From positions 27-60,393 of the forward strand of contig NZ_MSZX01000025.1 in the NCBI RefSeq assembly GCF_002021565.1: DNA of 60,367 nt. The letters are read 5' to 3'. Under the pieces are notes generated by a model. That model had not been told where the DNA came from and did no database searches. It was given only the letters and a program-made list of their open reading frames with translations. The DNA comes from Paenibacillus selenitireducens. Lineage in GTDB: Bacteria; Bacillota; Bacilli; Paenibacillales; Paenibacillaceae. The translations under genes were made by a program, and so were the position numbers. Below, one piece after another: positions 16,682 through 24,407 of this stretch. Every line of letters starts with the position of its first letter. Within the stretch, counting starts at the first letter, position 1.

Positions 16682-16773
16682 TTATCCTGTCCGTTAGCTT
16701 AAAAAATGAGCAGACTGCGGTAGCCTGCTCAACAATAAATTTTATGCAACTATTGTGTCCCGTTAGCGCAATG
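16682..16773. repeat. CCGTTAG element copy I (TGAGCAG hairpin class)
   Basis: Left arm TATCCTGTCCGTTAG (16683-16697), hairpin TGAGCAG...CTGCTCA (16707-16731) preceded by A6 so that it reads as a terminator on the minus strand, then right arm TATTGTGTCCCGTTAG (16751-16766). The hairpin and its flank CAACAAT recur in the copy at 29427. Confidence 0.88.
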
Positions 16774-16827
16774 TAGTACGACGGGAGCCCGATGAGAAAC
16801 ACACACGTGTTGCATGGAGTAAAAAAG

Positions 16828-17676
16828 TTATTTTTTCTTTACTGGTATCCAAATCTCCCCAGTAACATACCCTGCCGTTCCATAATACATTTCGAAGCTA
16901 GGGCCTTCAACCTGTTCGTATTCCGATGTCGGAAACCATTCGGAATAAATCCGTCCCCATAACTTTATTAAATCACATTGCGGTTCCGGGAAAATCGCCC
17001 ACGTTAATGCCGGGACAGAAAGTTTTGTAAATCTCTCCGGAATTTCAAGCCCTTTTGGCAAAAAATAACTCACCATGTATTTAAAAGATGTTCCAGTATG
17101 ATCATATAAGGCAGCGTGCAAGATGGTGTTACTAAAACGTCCCAGTAATCCATTCATCCCTTCAACACTGCCATCTACATCACATTGTTGGCGGAATTGA
17201 GCAACTTCAGCATATACTTTTTGGGGATCGGAATTGACCAGACCGTAAGCTCCAAACATCTCAAAAGGCCCTTTTGATTCGATGCGGTAATTCATTTCGA
17301 TATCTCCTTTTATTGAAATATGAAAGGACATTCGAGGATAGGCTTTTAGAGAAACGCCTTTATCGCGCGCAGATATTGGCATGATCCCATGAAGATTCTT
17401 AAACGCCCGTGCAAACGCTTCTGGCGAATTATATCCATATTTCATAGCTACATCAATAACCTTGGCATCTGTTGTCTGCAGTTCAAATGCTGCCAATGTC
17501 AACCGTCGACGTCGAATGTACTCAGATAACGATACTCCAGTAATAAACGGAAACATTCTTTGAAAATGGTAAGTAGAGCAACAGGCATTCTGAGCTATTT
17601 CATCATATGAGATATTGTCCGCTAGGTTTGTTTCAATATATTCCATGGCGCTATTCATCCTGTCCAACCAATCCAT
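16828..17676 (-). CDS. AraC family regulator with GyrI-like effector-binding domain
   Basis: 282 residues from the ATG at 17676, chosen for its GGAGGG site; a 40-residue upstream extension lacks similarity. Residues about 1-105 hold two AraC helix-turn-helix motifs (ISYDEIAQNACCSTYHFQRMF and VIDVAMKYGYNSPEAFARAFKN). Residues about 120-280 form a GyrI-like (SOUL-type) ligand domain ending FEMYYGTAGYVTGEIWIPV. This fusion is found in Rob/BmrR-type multidrug-responsive regulators. It probably binds a small hydrophobic effector. Single-gene unit. Confidence 0.88.
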   Translation of the reverse strand: MDWLDRMNSAMEYIETNLADNISYDEIAQNACCSTYHFQRMFPFITGVSLSEYIRRRRLTLAAFELQTTDAKVIDVAMKYGYNSPEAFARAFKNLHGIMPISARDKGVSLKAYPRMSFHISIKGDIEMNYRIESKGPFEMFGAYGLVNSDPQKVYAEVAQFRQQCDVDGSVEGMNGLLGRFSNTILHAALYDHTGTSFKYMVSYFLPKGLEIPERFTKLSVPALTWAIFPEPQCDLIKLWGRIYSEWFPTSEYEQVEGPSFEMYYGTAGYVTGEIWIPVKKK

Positions 17677-17801
17677 CGTTTTCCCTCCCTTCAAGATAAA
17701 TTTTATCGCAGATAAAAAATGAATACCGTGCATTTTCTGCACGAAAATGTCAGCATGTCGATGATAATATAATTCTCCCTCTATTGGTAGTAACATTGAG
17801 C

Positions 17802-17882
17802 TATGCTGCCCGTTACTTCAATAAGAAAAGAGGAGCCACATCGCTGCAAGCTCCTCCGCTATCGTGTCCCGTTAGTGTAAAA
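17802..17882. repeat. CCGTTAG element copy J (GGAGC hairpin class)
   Basis: Left arm TATGCTGCCCGTTAC (17802-17816), CTTCAATAAGAAAAG, hairpin AGGAGC...GCTCCT (17831-17855), right arm TATCGTGTCCCGTTAG (17860-17875). On the minus strand the hairpin is followed by TCTTTTCTTATTG, so it should terminate the hydrolase transcript. Confidence 0.88.
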
Positions 17883-17888
17883 ACAACT

Positions 17889-18553
17889 TCATTTCCTTAG
17901 CGTTAAAGAATGACCTAGAAACCAGGTATATAATTCCGGATTATCGTATGTTTCTGTCCAGGAGTTATGATTCATCTCAGGATAAATTGTGAATGAGACA
18001 TTTCCATCATTTGCCCGAAGTACGTCTACCATTTTTTTTGATTCAGCAATAGGAACTACATCATCCTTCGCGCCATGGAATGCCCAGGTGGGCGTTCCTA
18101 TTAGTTCATTTATCCGGTTGGGGTTACCTCCACCACATATTGGAGCGATAGCCGCGAACCTTCCTGGATACTCTGCTGCTAAGTGCCACGTCCCATAACC
18201 ACCCATGCTTAGCCCCGTCAAGTATAACCGATCCGGATCTACGTTGTAGTTTGCAATGATCTCATCTACTAATGCCATCAATCCGTCTTGTTCAGCATTC
18301 CAAAAAGAATCCTCCGGGCATTGAGGGGAAATCGTAATGAATGGAAAAGAAGGATCGCGTTCTGCTATCATAGGAATTCCATGTACTTTTACTAACTCCA
18401 GATCATCTCCACGTTCACCTGCCCCGTGAAGAAATAAGATTAATGGCCACTTGATTGAGGATTTTTTTCATAATGATCTGGCAAATGTAAGAGGTATTTC
18501 ATCCGCACTTTTTTTGTTATTTCTTTTTCCAATTTATTTGCGGTTTGACTCAT
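17889..18553 (-). pseudogene. Alpha/beta hydrolase (phospholipase/carboxylesterase-like) with an A7 frameshift
   Basis: ATG at 18553 with GGGAG site opens MSQTANKLEKEITKKVRM then LLHLPDHYEK. The frame breaks at a run of seven A (18462-18468 on the plus strand), and the next frame gives WPLILFLHGAGERGDD, then the rest of the enzyme. The nucleophile elbow is TGLSMGGYG, with Asp in AKDDVVP and His in EMNHNSW. All catalytic residues lie after the shift. One base gained or lost would restore about 221 residues. It could be a true mutation, a phase-variable tract or a sequence error. Confidence 0.8.
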
Positions 18554-18645
18554 TGTATCTCCCTCACTTTTGTGATATTTCCCATAGGGGTAAAAATAGA
18601 ATTCCCCATATTTCCCGAAATTCCTTCAGTTGTATTTTAGTTTTA

Positions 18646-18722
18646 AACTGAACAGACTGCCAAAAAGTCTTTACATTCTGTTCCTGGTCATAATGTTGAG
18701 CTCTTGTGTCCCGTTAGCTTAA
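18646..18722. repeat. CCGTTAG element copy K (right arm, degenerate hairpin)
   Basis: Right arm CTTGTGTCCCGTTAGCTTAA (18703-18722); the VOC gene stop codon (18719-18721) overlaps it. A loose inverted pair GAACAG/CTGTTC (about 18650 and 18677) stands where the hairpin should be. No left arm. Confidence 0.6.
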
Positions 18723-19177
18723 AGATCTTCTCGGTTTTTCTTAATTTCTAAATACCACTCGCTTAAATAAGGTACATATGAAAGTTGCATCGGTGTATCA
18801 TCGAGCATCGAAATATATTCAAGCTCGTTACCATCGGGATCATCAAAATAAAAAGCAGCGGCAGGCATCCATGTATGTACGATCGGCTCTTCGGTTCCAC
18901 GACCAAATACTGGCTTAATACTAATACTTCTCTCTCTTAAATACTGGGGGGCAAGGATTAAATCTTCATAATTTACATTGAAAGCGAAATGACGAATCTT
19001 CATATCCTCTTCTTTGACTTTCCAGAGTCCAAGCATATGTTTTTTCTCATCTGTAATCCATAAAAAAGCTACATTTTCATAACGGACCTCTAGCTTCAAT
19101 CCAAGTGATTCGTAAAACGAGATGGAGATATCCATATCACGAATTAATAAATGAGTTTCAAATAATCCTTTTATCAT
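18719..19177 (-). CDS. VOC family protein (glyoxalase/bleomycin resistance fold)
   Basis: 152 residues with two beta-alpha-beta-beta-beta units: LFETHLLIRDMDISISFYES then GLKLEVRYENVAFLWI, and a second half with IRHFAFNVNYEDL and FYFDDPDGNELEYIS. The DPDGN turn and the final Glu are the usual metal-site elements. Probably a metal-dependent lyase, dioxygenase or antibiotic-binding protein; function cannot be read further. The gene end overlaps the repeat arm. Confidence 0.85.
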   Translation of the reverse strand: MIKGLFETHLLIRDMDISISFYESLGLKLEVRYENVAFLWITDEKKHMLGLWKVKEEDMKIRHFAFNVNYEDLILAPQYLRERSISIKPVFGRGTEEPIVHTWMPAAAFYFDDPDGNELEYISMLDDTPMQLSYVPYLSEWYLEIKKNREDL

Positions 19178-19234
19178 ATTTATTTCCCCTCACTAAATAG
19201 CTTCAGTCATAACTTTATCTACATATTATTGTGT

Positions 19235-19318
19235 AATCCTGCCCGTTAGTGCAACGCGGCTGCCGATCCATGCCGGCAGCCGCGTTTTAATTAAGCTATA
19301 GTGTCCCGTTAGTTCAAT
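19235..19318. repeat. CCGTTAG element copy L (GC-rich hairpin class)
   Basis: Left arm AATCCTGCCCGTTAG (19235-19249), perfect 11-bp stem (19255-19265 with 19274-19284), right arm TATAGTGTCCCGTTAG (19297-19312). The stem is the same as in copies A and N. Confidence 0.9.
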
Positions 19319-19357
19319 GCCAATCCCATTCCGAGTAATGGTGATTATTAGGCCCTG

Positions 19358-19813
19358 TTAGAGCCTCGCGAACGTGATGTAATCGACTTGGACAGGCTCT
19401 GCCGATTCGATCCGAAGTGCCTGGTTGATCTGTCCCCGGTGATATTGCCCATGTAAGAGGACCTGCGACAGGATGTCCCGGACGGACGTTCGGAACGGAA
19501 CCCCGCTCTGGTTCGCATAGTCGATCATCTCGTCCAACTCGGATTCCTCGAGCCCTTCGATATAGACGCGATATTGCTCGGCGTTTTCTTCGAACATCGT
19601 CCGGATTGCCGTCAGGTCTTCCGCTTCCTCCCACAACGAATATTGCGCGCTGCCCTTGCCCTGCAATCGGGACAGCCAGACTCGTTCCGCGACCGCGACG
19701 TGCCGAACCAGCTTCAGAAGGTCCTTGTTCTTCGTCTCACTCTCCTCGAGCGCGTCCAAGATGCGTGCGTTCGCCCAGTACAGGTGGTCCATCATGCACT
19801 TGATCGTCTTCAT
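19358..19813 (-). CDS. DinB family protein
   Basis: 151 residues, four-helix bundle of the DinB/YfiT type. The metal-binding histidines appear in LVRHVAVAERVWLSRL and LLHGQYHRGQINQAL (HxxxH). The first helix begins MMDHLYWANARILDAL. Known relatives are metal-dependent thiol transferases or function-unknown stress proteins. Base composition is clearly GC-richer than the AT-rich acetyltransferase and VOC genes on either side, which suggests separate origin. Confidence 0.87.
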   Translation of the reverse strand: MKTIKCMMDHLYWANARILDALEESETKNKDLLKLVRHVAVAERVWLSRLQGKGSAQYSLWEEAEDLTAIRTMFEENAEQYRVYIEGLEESELDEMIDYANQSGVPFRTSVRDILSQVLLHGQYHRGQINQALRIESAEPVQVDYITFARL

Positions 19814-19852
19814 TTCGGTTTCCCCCTCTTCGTCTCATCGATAACTTGAACC

Positions 19853-19977
19853 TACTGTTATCCGTTAGTTTAATCATTTGAATATTTTGCTCAACTAATC
19901 TGCTCGTTACTTCAATAGAAAAAGGAGCGGCTGTCGCAGCACGCTACTCCACGCTAACGTGTTCCGTTAGTTGAGTG
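19853..19977. repeat. CCGTTAG element copy M (GGAGC class, two left arms)
   Basis: Two left-arm forms in tandem, TGTTATCCGTTAG (19856-19868) and AATCTGCTCGTTAC (19897-19910), then hairpin GGAGCG...CGCTACTCC (19924-19950) and right arm AACGTGTTCCGTTAG (19956-19970). The acetyltransferase stop codon (19954-19956) touches the right arm. The doubled arm is unique in the window. Confidence 0.78.
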
Positions 19978-20478
19978 AACCTTGTTTATAAAAATTATTC
20001 CCTTGCCTGTCCAATGTTCTGTTATAACATCATGTTCATTATAAATGCCATGTGTATATTCATTGATTGTATTTCTCCAGAATTCTTGTGAGGCAGAATT
20101 ATTCCCATGTTGAAGTACTTCCCAGCTACCTACATGTTTATCAAACACATGCTTTGCTGCACGTTCTCCAATTCCTTTTCTTCGGTATTTACGCATGATA
20201 AAAAATTCTGATATGGATCTAGAATTATCGCCGTGTAAAATGTAACAATGATCATTAACTAGTACAAATCCAGCATATTGGCCATCAACCTTGACAAAAT
20301 ATGCTTGTCTCTTATCTTCTGTCCAGTAATGGTCAAAGTACTTGTAGCCATAAAACCCATGTTCATTTATATCTGCATCGTTGAATTCGCTGAAATCATA
20401 TTCATAAAATTCAATTAATTGTCTTAATATTGACTTTTGACTTTCTGCTACTTCCACTATTTCTATAAAATAGTCCAT
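19954..20478 (-). CDS. GNAT family N-acetyltransferase
   Basis: 174 residues. Motif A is ISEFFIMRKYRRKGIGERAAKHVF, with the CoA loop RRKGIG; the N-terminal part LRQLIEFYEYDFSEFNDADI is typical of a substrate-binding head, and the tail contains SASQEFWRNTI. Substrate unknown. The stop codon lies against the right arm of the downstream repeat. AT-rich compared with DinB next door. Confidence 0.87.
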   Translation of the reverse strand: MDYFIEIVEVAESQKSILRQLIEFYEYDFSEFNDADINEHGFYGYKYFDHYWTEDKRQAYFVKVDGQYAGFVLVNDHCYILHGDNSRSISEFFIMRKYRRKGIGERAAKHVFDKHVGSWEVLQHGNNSASQEFWRNTINEYTHGIYNEHDVITEHWTGKGIIFINKVHSTNGTR

Positions 20479-20578
20479 CTATTTCACCTACTTCTTTAGA
20501 TTGGTACATATGTCAGATAACGTCTTTATTACGAACTGAATAATGCCCATATGTAGATTATTCGCGAAATTATTGAAT

Positions 20579-20667
20579 TAACCTGCCCGTTAGCGCAACG
20601 CGGCTGCCGATCCATGCCGGCAGCCGCGTCTTAGTTATTTATGCTATCGTGTCTCGTTAGTTCAATA
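20579..20667. repeat. CCGTTAG element copy N (GC-rich hairpin class)
   Basis: Left arm AACCTGCCCGTTAG (20579-20592), perfect 11-bp stem (20599-20609 with 20618-20628), right arm TATCGTGTCTCGTTAG (20645-20660). Confidence 0.9.
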
Positions 20668-20674
20668 GCAAAAT

Positions 20675-21037
20675 CTATATTTGAATCACACTGATCATAT
20701 TCCCGTTATTATCGGTAAGATCAAATCGCCTAGGTTCACCATTTCTTATCTCGGACACTTCTACTCCGAGTTGCCCAAGTCTCGCCCTAACTTCATCTGC
20801 ATTTTTCACAACATAATTGAAAGGGGTGTACTTATTAATAGGTTCAAAATCCGGGATTTGCACTAAATGAAACCCGCAATTTGCTGCAATTGCTAGTCCA
20901 GCCATTCTTTCATTGCTCCAGCGAAGACCAAAACCAAACACTTTTTGATACCATTCCAATGACTCCTGAAGATTCCTTACAGGTAGAAAAACCGCATCAA
21001 TCCGGTCAACAAAACGTTCAACAACTTGTTCACTCAT
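20675..21037 (-). CDS. VOC family protein
   Basis: 120 residues, one VOC domain with two half-barrels: IDAVFLPVRNLQESLEWYQ then KVFGFGLRWS, and FNYVVKNADEVRARL then FDLTDNNGNMISVIQI. I start at the ATG at 21037 because AAAGGTGG lies just upstream and a good promoter lies in front; the longer reading to 21121 runs through that promoter. Function unknown. Single-gene unit between repeats at 20579 and 21121. Confidence 0.86.
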   Translation of the reverse strand: MSEQVVERFVDRIDAVFLPVRNLQESLEWYQKVFGFGLRWSNERMAGLAIAANCGFHLVQIPDFEPINKYTPFNYVVKNADEVRARLGQLGVEVSEIRNGEPRRFDLTDNNGNMISVIQI

Positions 21038-21073
21038 TGGGAAACCACCTTTGTTATGATATGTTTCCCTTTT

Positions 21074-21102
21074 ATAATACAGAACGTTTGTTCCTTTGTA
21101 AA
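21074..21102 (-). promoter_or_regulatory. Sigma-A type promoter of the VOC gene
   Basis: On the minus strand TTTACA (21097-21102) and TATTAT (21074-21079) are spaced by 17 bases. It lies between the upstream repeat arm and the start codon, showing that this unit carries its own promoter. Confidence 0.65.
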
Positions 21103-21120
21103 TATATTCATCTTTTAACA

Positions 21121-21198
21121 ATTCTGCCCGTTAATTTAATAGGCTGCCATTATTATGGCAGCCTATTGGAAATTGAACTATCGTTTCCGTTGTGTAAT
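21121..21198. repeat. CCGTTAG element copy O (GGCTGCC class)
   Basis: Left arm ATTCTGCCCGTTAAT (21121-21135), long perfect stem AATAGGCTGCCAT...ATGGCAGCCTATT (about 21138-21167), degenerate right arm TATCGTTTCCGTTGTG (21179-21194). An IS3-related fragment follows directly to the right. Confidence 0.82.
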
Positions 21199-21315
21199 AA
21201 ATATCCGTAAAGAGTCAGAATCTTAAGCAGTTAAAAAAGCTAAACAACCTCAGCCCAGTAGAATACCGAGCGGAGGCTGTGGCTTAAAGATGTCTACTTG
21301 ACGGGGGGGAACTTC
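21199..21315 (+). pseudogene. 3' end of an IS3-family (IS150 group) transposase
   Basis: Plus-strand codons 21240-21287 read LNNLSPVEYRAEAVA then stop, the standard C-terminus of IS3-family OrfB. The following TGTCTACTTGACGGGG resembles an IS3-family terminal repeat. The rest of the element is missing. It lies between the repeat at 21121 and the end of the small gene at 21353. Confidence 0.7.
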
Positions 21316-21352
21316 ATTCAGCGGCAGCCACAATGTTATGGTTGTTGAGCTC

Positions 21353-21577
21353 TTAATCCTGGGATGGATCCTCATCCATGACGACGGCTGAATCAAATAC
21401 ACTATCCTGCGGAACGCTCGTTAGATCTAGCTTTTGCTTCACCTGGTAGTTGATATTCCAATACCAGGCCTCAAAGGAGTCATCCAACTGCTCTTCTCGA
21501 TTACGATCCTCGTTCACATCCGAATCAACTTCGATTTTATTACCTAATACCCCGTAATCGTCTTTGGGATGGATCAT
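21353..21577 (-). CDS. Small acidic hypothetical protein
   Basis: 74 residues, strongly acidic (many Asp and Glu), no membrane segment or motif I recognise. A GAAGGAG site precedes the ATG by 13 bases, slightly far. The reading MIHPKDDYGVLGNKIEVDSD and a central EAWYWNINYQVKQKL look like real coding sequence. The gene occupies its own inter-repeat unit. Confidence 0.55.
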   Translation of the reverse strand: MIHPKDDYGVLGNKIEVDSDVNEDRNREEQLDDSFEAWYWNINYQVKQKLDLTSVPQDSVFDSAVVMDEDPSQD

Positions 21578-21720
21578 ATTTTACTTCAGCTCCTTCGTAT
21601 ACGGATTGAATTAAAATTCCCTGTAAAACCAATTTTATACATGGTATTGCTTTTCCAGCTTCGGCGAATAAATTACTGTAAATCAGCATTTTTCTACCAA
21701 ACCTGCTTTTGTTGTTACGT

Positions 21721-21812
21721 TATCCTGCCCGTTAGCAGGGAAAAGACAGCCGATAATCTTAGCTGCCTTTTTCTAATTGTTATTGCGGTATACTGTCTCG
21801 TTAGTTCAATAA
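21721..21812. repeat. CCGTTAG element copy P (GGCAGCC class)
   Basis: Left arm TATCCTGCCCGTTAG (21721-21735), hairpin GACAGCC...GGCTGCC-like with T5 (21742-21774), right arm TATACTGTCTCGTTAG (21789-21804). Hairpin and spacer closely match copy G. A minus-strand membrane-protein relic ends 8 bases beyond the arm. Confidence 0.88.
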
Positions 21813-21819
21813 CAGCCAA

Positions 21820-22037
21820 TTATAATTTTTTCTTTTGTATTCTTTCAATAAATATCCAAGTGTGATAAATTAACCAAAAAACAATAGGAACTAATAACAC
21901 ATAAGGTCTCTTATTTGCTGGAAGAAAGTAAAATAAATATAGCCCAATTATTAGTATTGGCGGCATTAAAATAAAATATTTCCAAGCCCCCAAAATTCAT
22001 AATTATATTCATTTGGATGCTGTATAAGTGCTTAGAA
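21820..22037 (-). pseudogene. Small membrane protein relic, 5'-truncated and frameshifted
   Basis: Minus strand reads LIQHPNEYNYEFWG, then after a one-base slip in a run of five G (near 21987) AWKYFILMPPILIIGLYLFY and VLLVPIVFWLIYHTWIFIE, ending RIQKKKL and TAA. Two membrane helices are evident. The 5' end is replaced at about 22037 by IS1182-related DNA. I find no start codon or ribosome site. This gene is invisible to simple ORF calling. Confidence 0.6.
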
Positions 22038-22385
22038 CGATCGATCCGGGCCTTAAGCTGTCCCGATTTAGCGGACTTATCCAGTAAGCCACCCTGCCTC
22101 TAGGATTACTTTTTTTAAAGCCTCGAAGCAGGAATCGCCGAAACCCACGGTTGTTTTTCAGTTGTCCGAACACGCTCTCTTGTTCAATCATGCGCCGCAC
22201 TGACAGTGCGTAGCCTTGATCACTTCGAAGTTTTCCCCTTGCTTTCATAGCAAAATACTAATTTCTGACCGACTGCACATGTCCATGTATCTTCGGTTTC
22301 ATCATACGTCCAATTGTCGATCTTGCTAATGTCGTTTTTCCACGCTTTCGATTTCTCTGTGTGATAAGTACCAAAGGATGGTTTC
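22030..22385 (-). pseudogene. IS1182-family transposase fragment
   Basis: Minus-strand pieces PSFGTYHTEKSKAWKND, then DNWTYDETEDTWTCAVGQKL, and after a gap RRMIEQESVFGQLKNNRGF and RFLLRGF match the C-terminal third of IS1182-type transposases, where the second part is the SIEVESVFGQIKxNRxFRRF motif. Stops and indels break the frame, and the true C-terminus is altered. It joins the membrane-protein relic on its left. Confidence 0.75.
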
Positions 22386-22402
22386 TTTTTGTGTTTCCAA
22401 AC

Positions 22403-22453
22403 AAAAAAAACGAGGCTGTCCCTAGGTCTTTTCAGACCTTATGGGACAACCCC
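22403..22453 (-). terminator. Terminator of the rbs operon, built on an IS end
   Basis: Inner stem AGGTCT/AGACCT (22424-22439) inside an outer GGCTGTCCC/GGGACA pairing, followed on the minus strand by eight T residues. The GGGACAGCC sequence resembles IS1182-type terminal repeats, so an IS end may have been adopted as the terminator. Confidence 0.7.
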
Positions 22454-22504
22454 TTAGTTCATGATCTTCGAGAATGAATCTCGCACATGTCATTGCAAAG
22501 ACTA

Positions 22505-23434
22505 CTACTTGATTAACTCTAGCGGTACAGGAATGAATTTCTCAACTGTCTCCCCATCCAGCACTTTCTTCGCTGTTTCAATCCCCATACTGCCGATTAA
22601 TTCCGGTTTTTGCGCGACAGTAGCCGACATCTCTTTGCTATTCACCGCTGCAATCGCATCGCTCGTCGCATCAAAGCCGATGACTTTAACATCTTTTAAC
22701 CCCGCGGCTTTAATGGCTTGCAGCGCTCCGAGCGCCATTTCATCATTTTGGGCAAACACACCTTTAATGTCCTTGTTGCCTTGAAGGATATTCTCCATAA
22801 CAGACAAGCCTTGTGCGCGGTCAAAATTAGCCGTTTGCTTGGCTACAACCTTCAGATCGCTGCCAATTGCTTTCTCGAAACCTGCGCCTCTTTCACGAGC
22901 GGCAGAAGATCCCGGTACGCCTTCCAATTGGACAATGTTAGCGCCTTTGCCCACCAATTCAAGCATATATTGTCCAGCTAGTTCTCCGCCCGCCGTATTA
23001 TCGGATGCAATATGCGACACAACCTCTCCGCCATTGGCACTGCGATCGAGCGTGATGACTGGAATCGCCGCTTTGTTCGCGGACTTGATGATCGAGGTTA
23101 CCGCATCCGAATCCGTCGGGTTAATGAGCAGCAAGCCAACTTTTTTCTGAATCAAATCCTCCACATCACTCGCTTGCTTCGCGGCATCATTCTGCGCATC
23201 GACCACGACAAGCTCCATGCCGAGTTCCTTCGCCTTCTTCTCAGCGCCTTCTTTCAATGTGACAAAAAACGGATTGTTCAACGTAGACACCGAAAGACCG
23301 ATTTTTTTCGAAGGTGCTGCACCGCTTTCTTTTCCATCCGTATTTGTTTTCTCGCCCGGTGCCGTTGTCGAACATCCTGCAATTAGGAACATAACCATGA
23401 CTGTCGCAAGCAATAAAGAACTAAATTTTTTCAT
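22505..23434 (-). CDS. rbsB: Ribose ABC transporter substrate-binding lipoprotein
   Basis: 309 residues. Lipoprotein signal with lipobox LIAGC at about residue 20. Periplasmic-binding-protein-like body begins IGLSVSTLNNPFFVTLKEGA and contains LLLINPTDSDAV, VITLDRSANGG, GVPGSSAARERGAGFEKAI, GVFAQNDEMALGALQAI and VIGFDATSDA, all typical of RbsB. Tethered outside the membrane, it delivers ribose to RbsC. Last gene of the rbsDACB operon. Confidence 0.95.
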   Translation of the reverse strand: MKKFSSLLLATVMVMFLIAGCSTTAPGEKTNTDGKESGAAPSKKIGLSVSTLNNPFFVTLKEGAEKKAKELGMELVVVDAQNDAAKQASDVEDLIQKKVGLLLINPTDSDAVTSIIKSANKAAIPVITLDRSANGGEVVSHIASDNTAGGELAGQYMLELVGKGANIVQLEGVPGSSAARERGAGFEKAIGSDLKVVAKQTANFDRAQGLSVMENILQGNKDIKGVFAQNDEMALGALQAIKAAGLKDVKVIGFDATSDAIAAVNSKEMSATVAQKPELIGSMGIETAKKVLDGETVEKFIPVPLELIK

Positions 23435-23461
23435 ATGAAATTCCTCCTCAAATATATTTTG

Positions 23462-24406
23462 TTACGCCGCTTTCTTTCGATCAATCAACACCGCCAGCAA
23501 GATGACGGCACCTTTGACGACCTGTTGGAAAAATGAGGACACCCCTAACAAATTCAGACCGTTATTCAGCACACCAATAATGAGAGCACCTACCAACGTA
23601 CCGACGATCCAGCCTTTACCTCCCGACAAGCTTGTCCCGCCTAACACAACCGCTGCGATGGCATCAAGCTCATATGATCCTCCTGCAGTCGGTTGAGCGG
23701 AGTTCAATCTCGAGGTAAGGACAATCCCTGCAAGTGCAGCAAGCAATCCTGACAACGAATAGACCCATACTTTTATCTTGGTTACTTTAACGCCAGCTAA
23801 CCTGGATGCTTCTTCATTCCCCCCAATGGCATACGTTTGGCGGCCAAACGTCGTTTTCCGCAGTATAAAATATAAGATGAAAAATGCGATAAGCATCGTG
23901 ATCACCGGAACCGGGATGCCTAAGAAATAACCTTGTCCAAACATCATGAAACCTGCATTGTCATCAAACCCCGTAATCGGCTTTCCGTCCATGTACACTA
24001 ACGTTAATCCCCGATAAATGGTCATCGTAGCCAACGTCGCAATAAATGGGGCTACTTTCCCTTTCGTGATGACAAGACCGTTAATCGCCCCCATGACCGT
24101 ACCTGCTGCCAGCCCAAGGAATACCGCTAGAATCGTGGGCATCCCCGAGACCATACTGCCCGCAACAATCGAGCTCGATAGTGCGAAAATCGAACCGACA
24201 GACAAGTCAATGCCTCCTGTGAGAATAACGAACGTCATCCCGAAAGCAATAAGCGCGTTAATCGAAACTTGGCGCAATACATTAAACAAGTTGGAAGGTT
24301 CGATAAAGCTTGGATTGAGCACGGTAATGACGATGATAATAAGCGCTAAGCCAAGAAACGAACCGAATTTCTGCAAAACTGTCGAATTTATTCTGGCAGT
24401 TGTCAT
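23462..24406 (-). CDS. rbsC: Ribose ABC transporter permease
   Basis: 314 residues from the ATG at 24406, which has GGAGG inside the end of rbsA. Hydrophobic throughout with about eight to ten membrane segments. Family signatures include SINALIAFGMTFVILTGGIDLSVGS, NGLVITKGKVAPFIATLATM, and YAIGGNEEASRLAGVKV followed by LGGTSLSGGKG near the end. Forms the membrane channel of the ribose importer with RbsA. Confidence 0.95.
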   Translation of the reverse strand: MTTARINSTVLQKFGSFLGLALIIIVITVLNPSFIEPSNLFNVLRQVSINALIAFGMTFVILTGGIDLSVGSIFALSSSIVAGSMVSGMPTILAVFLGLAAGTVMGAINGLVITKGKVAPFIATLATMTIYRGLTLVYMDGKPITGFDDNAGFMMFGQGYFLGIPVPVITMLIAFFILYFILRKTTFGRQTYAIGGNEEASRLAGVKVTKIKVWVYSLSGLLAALAGIVLTSRLNSAQPTAGGSYELDAIAAVVLGGTSLSGGKGWIVGTLVGALIIGVLNNGLNLLGVSSFFQQVVKGAVILLAVLIDRKKAA

Positions 24407-24407
24407 G

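Noticed and set aside
414-21812. CRISPR array
   Set aside because: Repeats are hundreds to thousands of bases apart with genes between them, contain hairpins of several sequences, and there are no cas genes.
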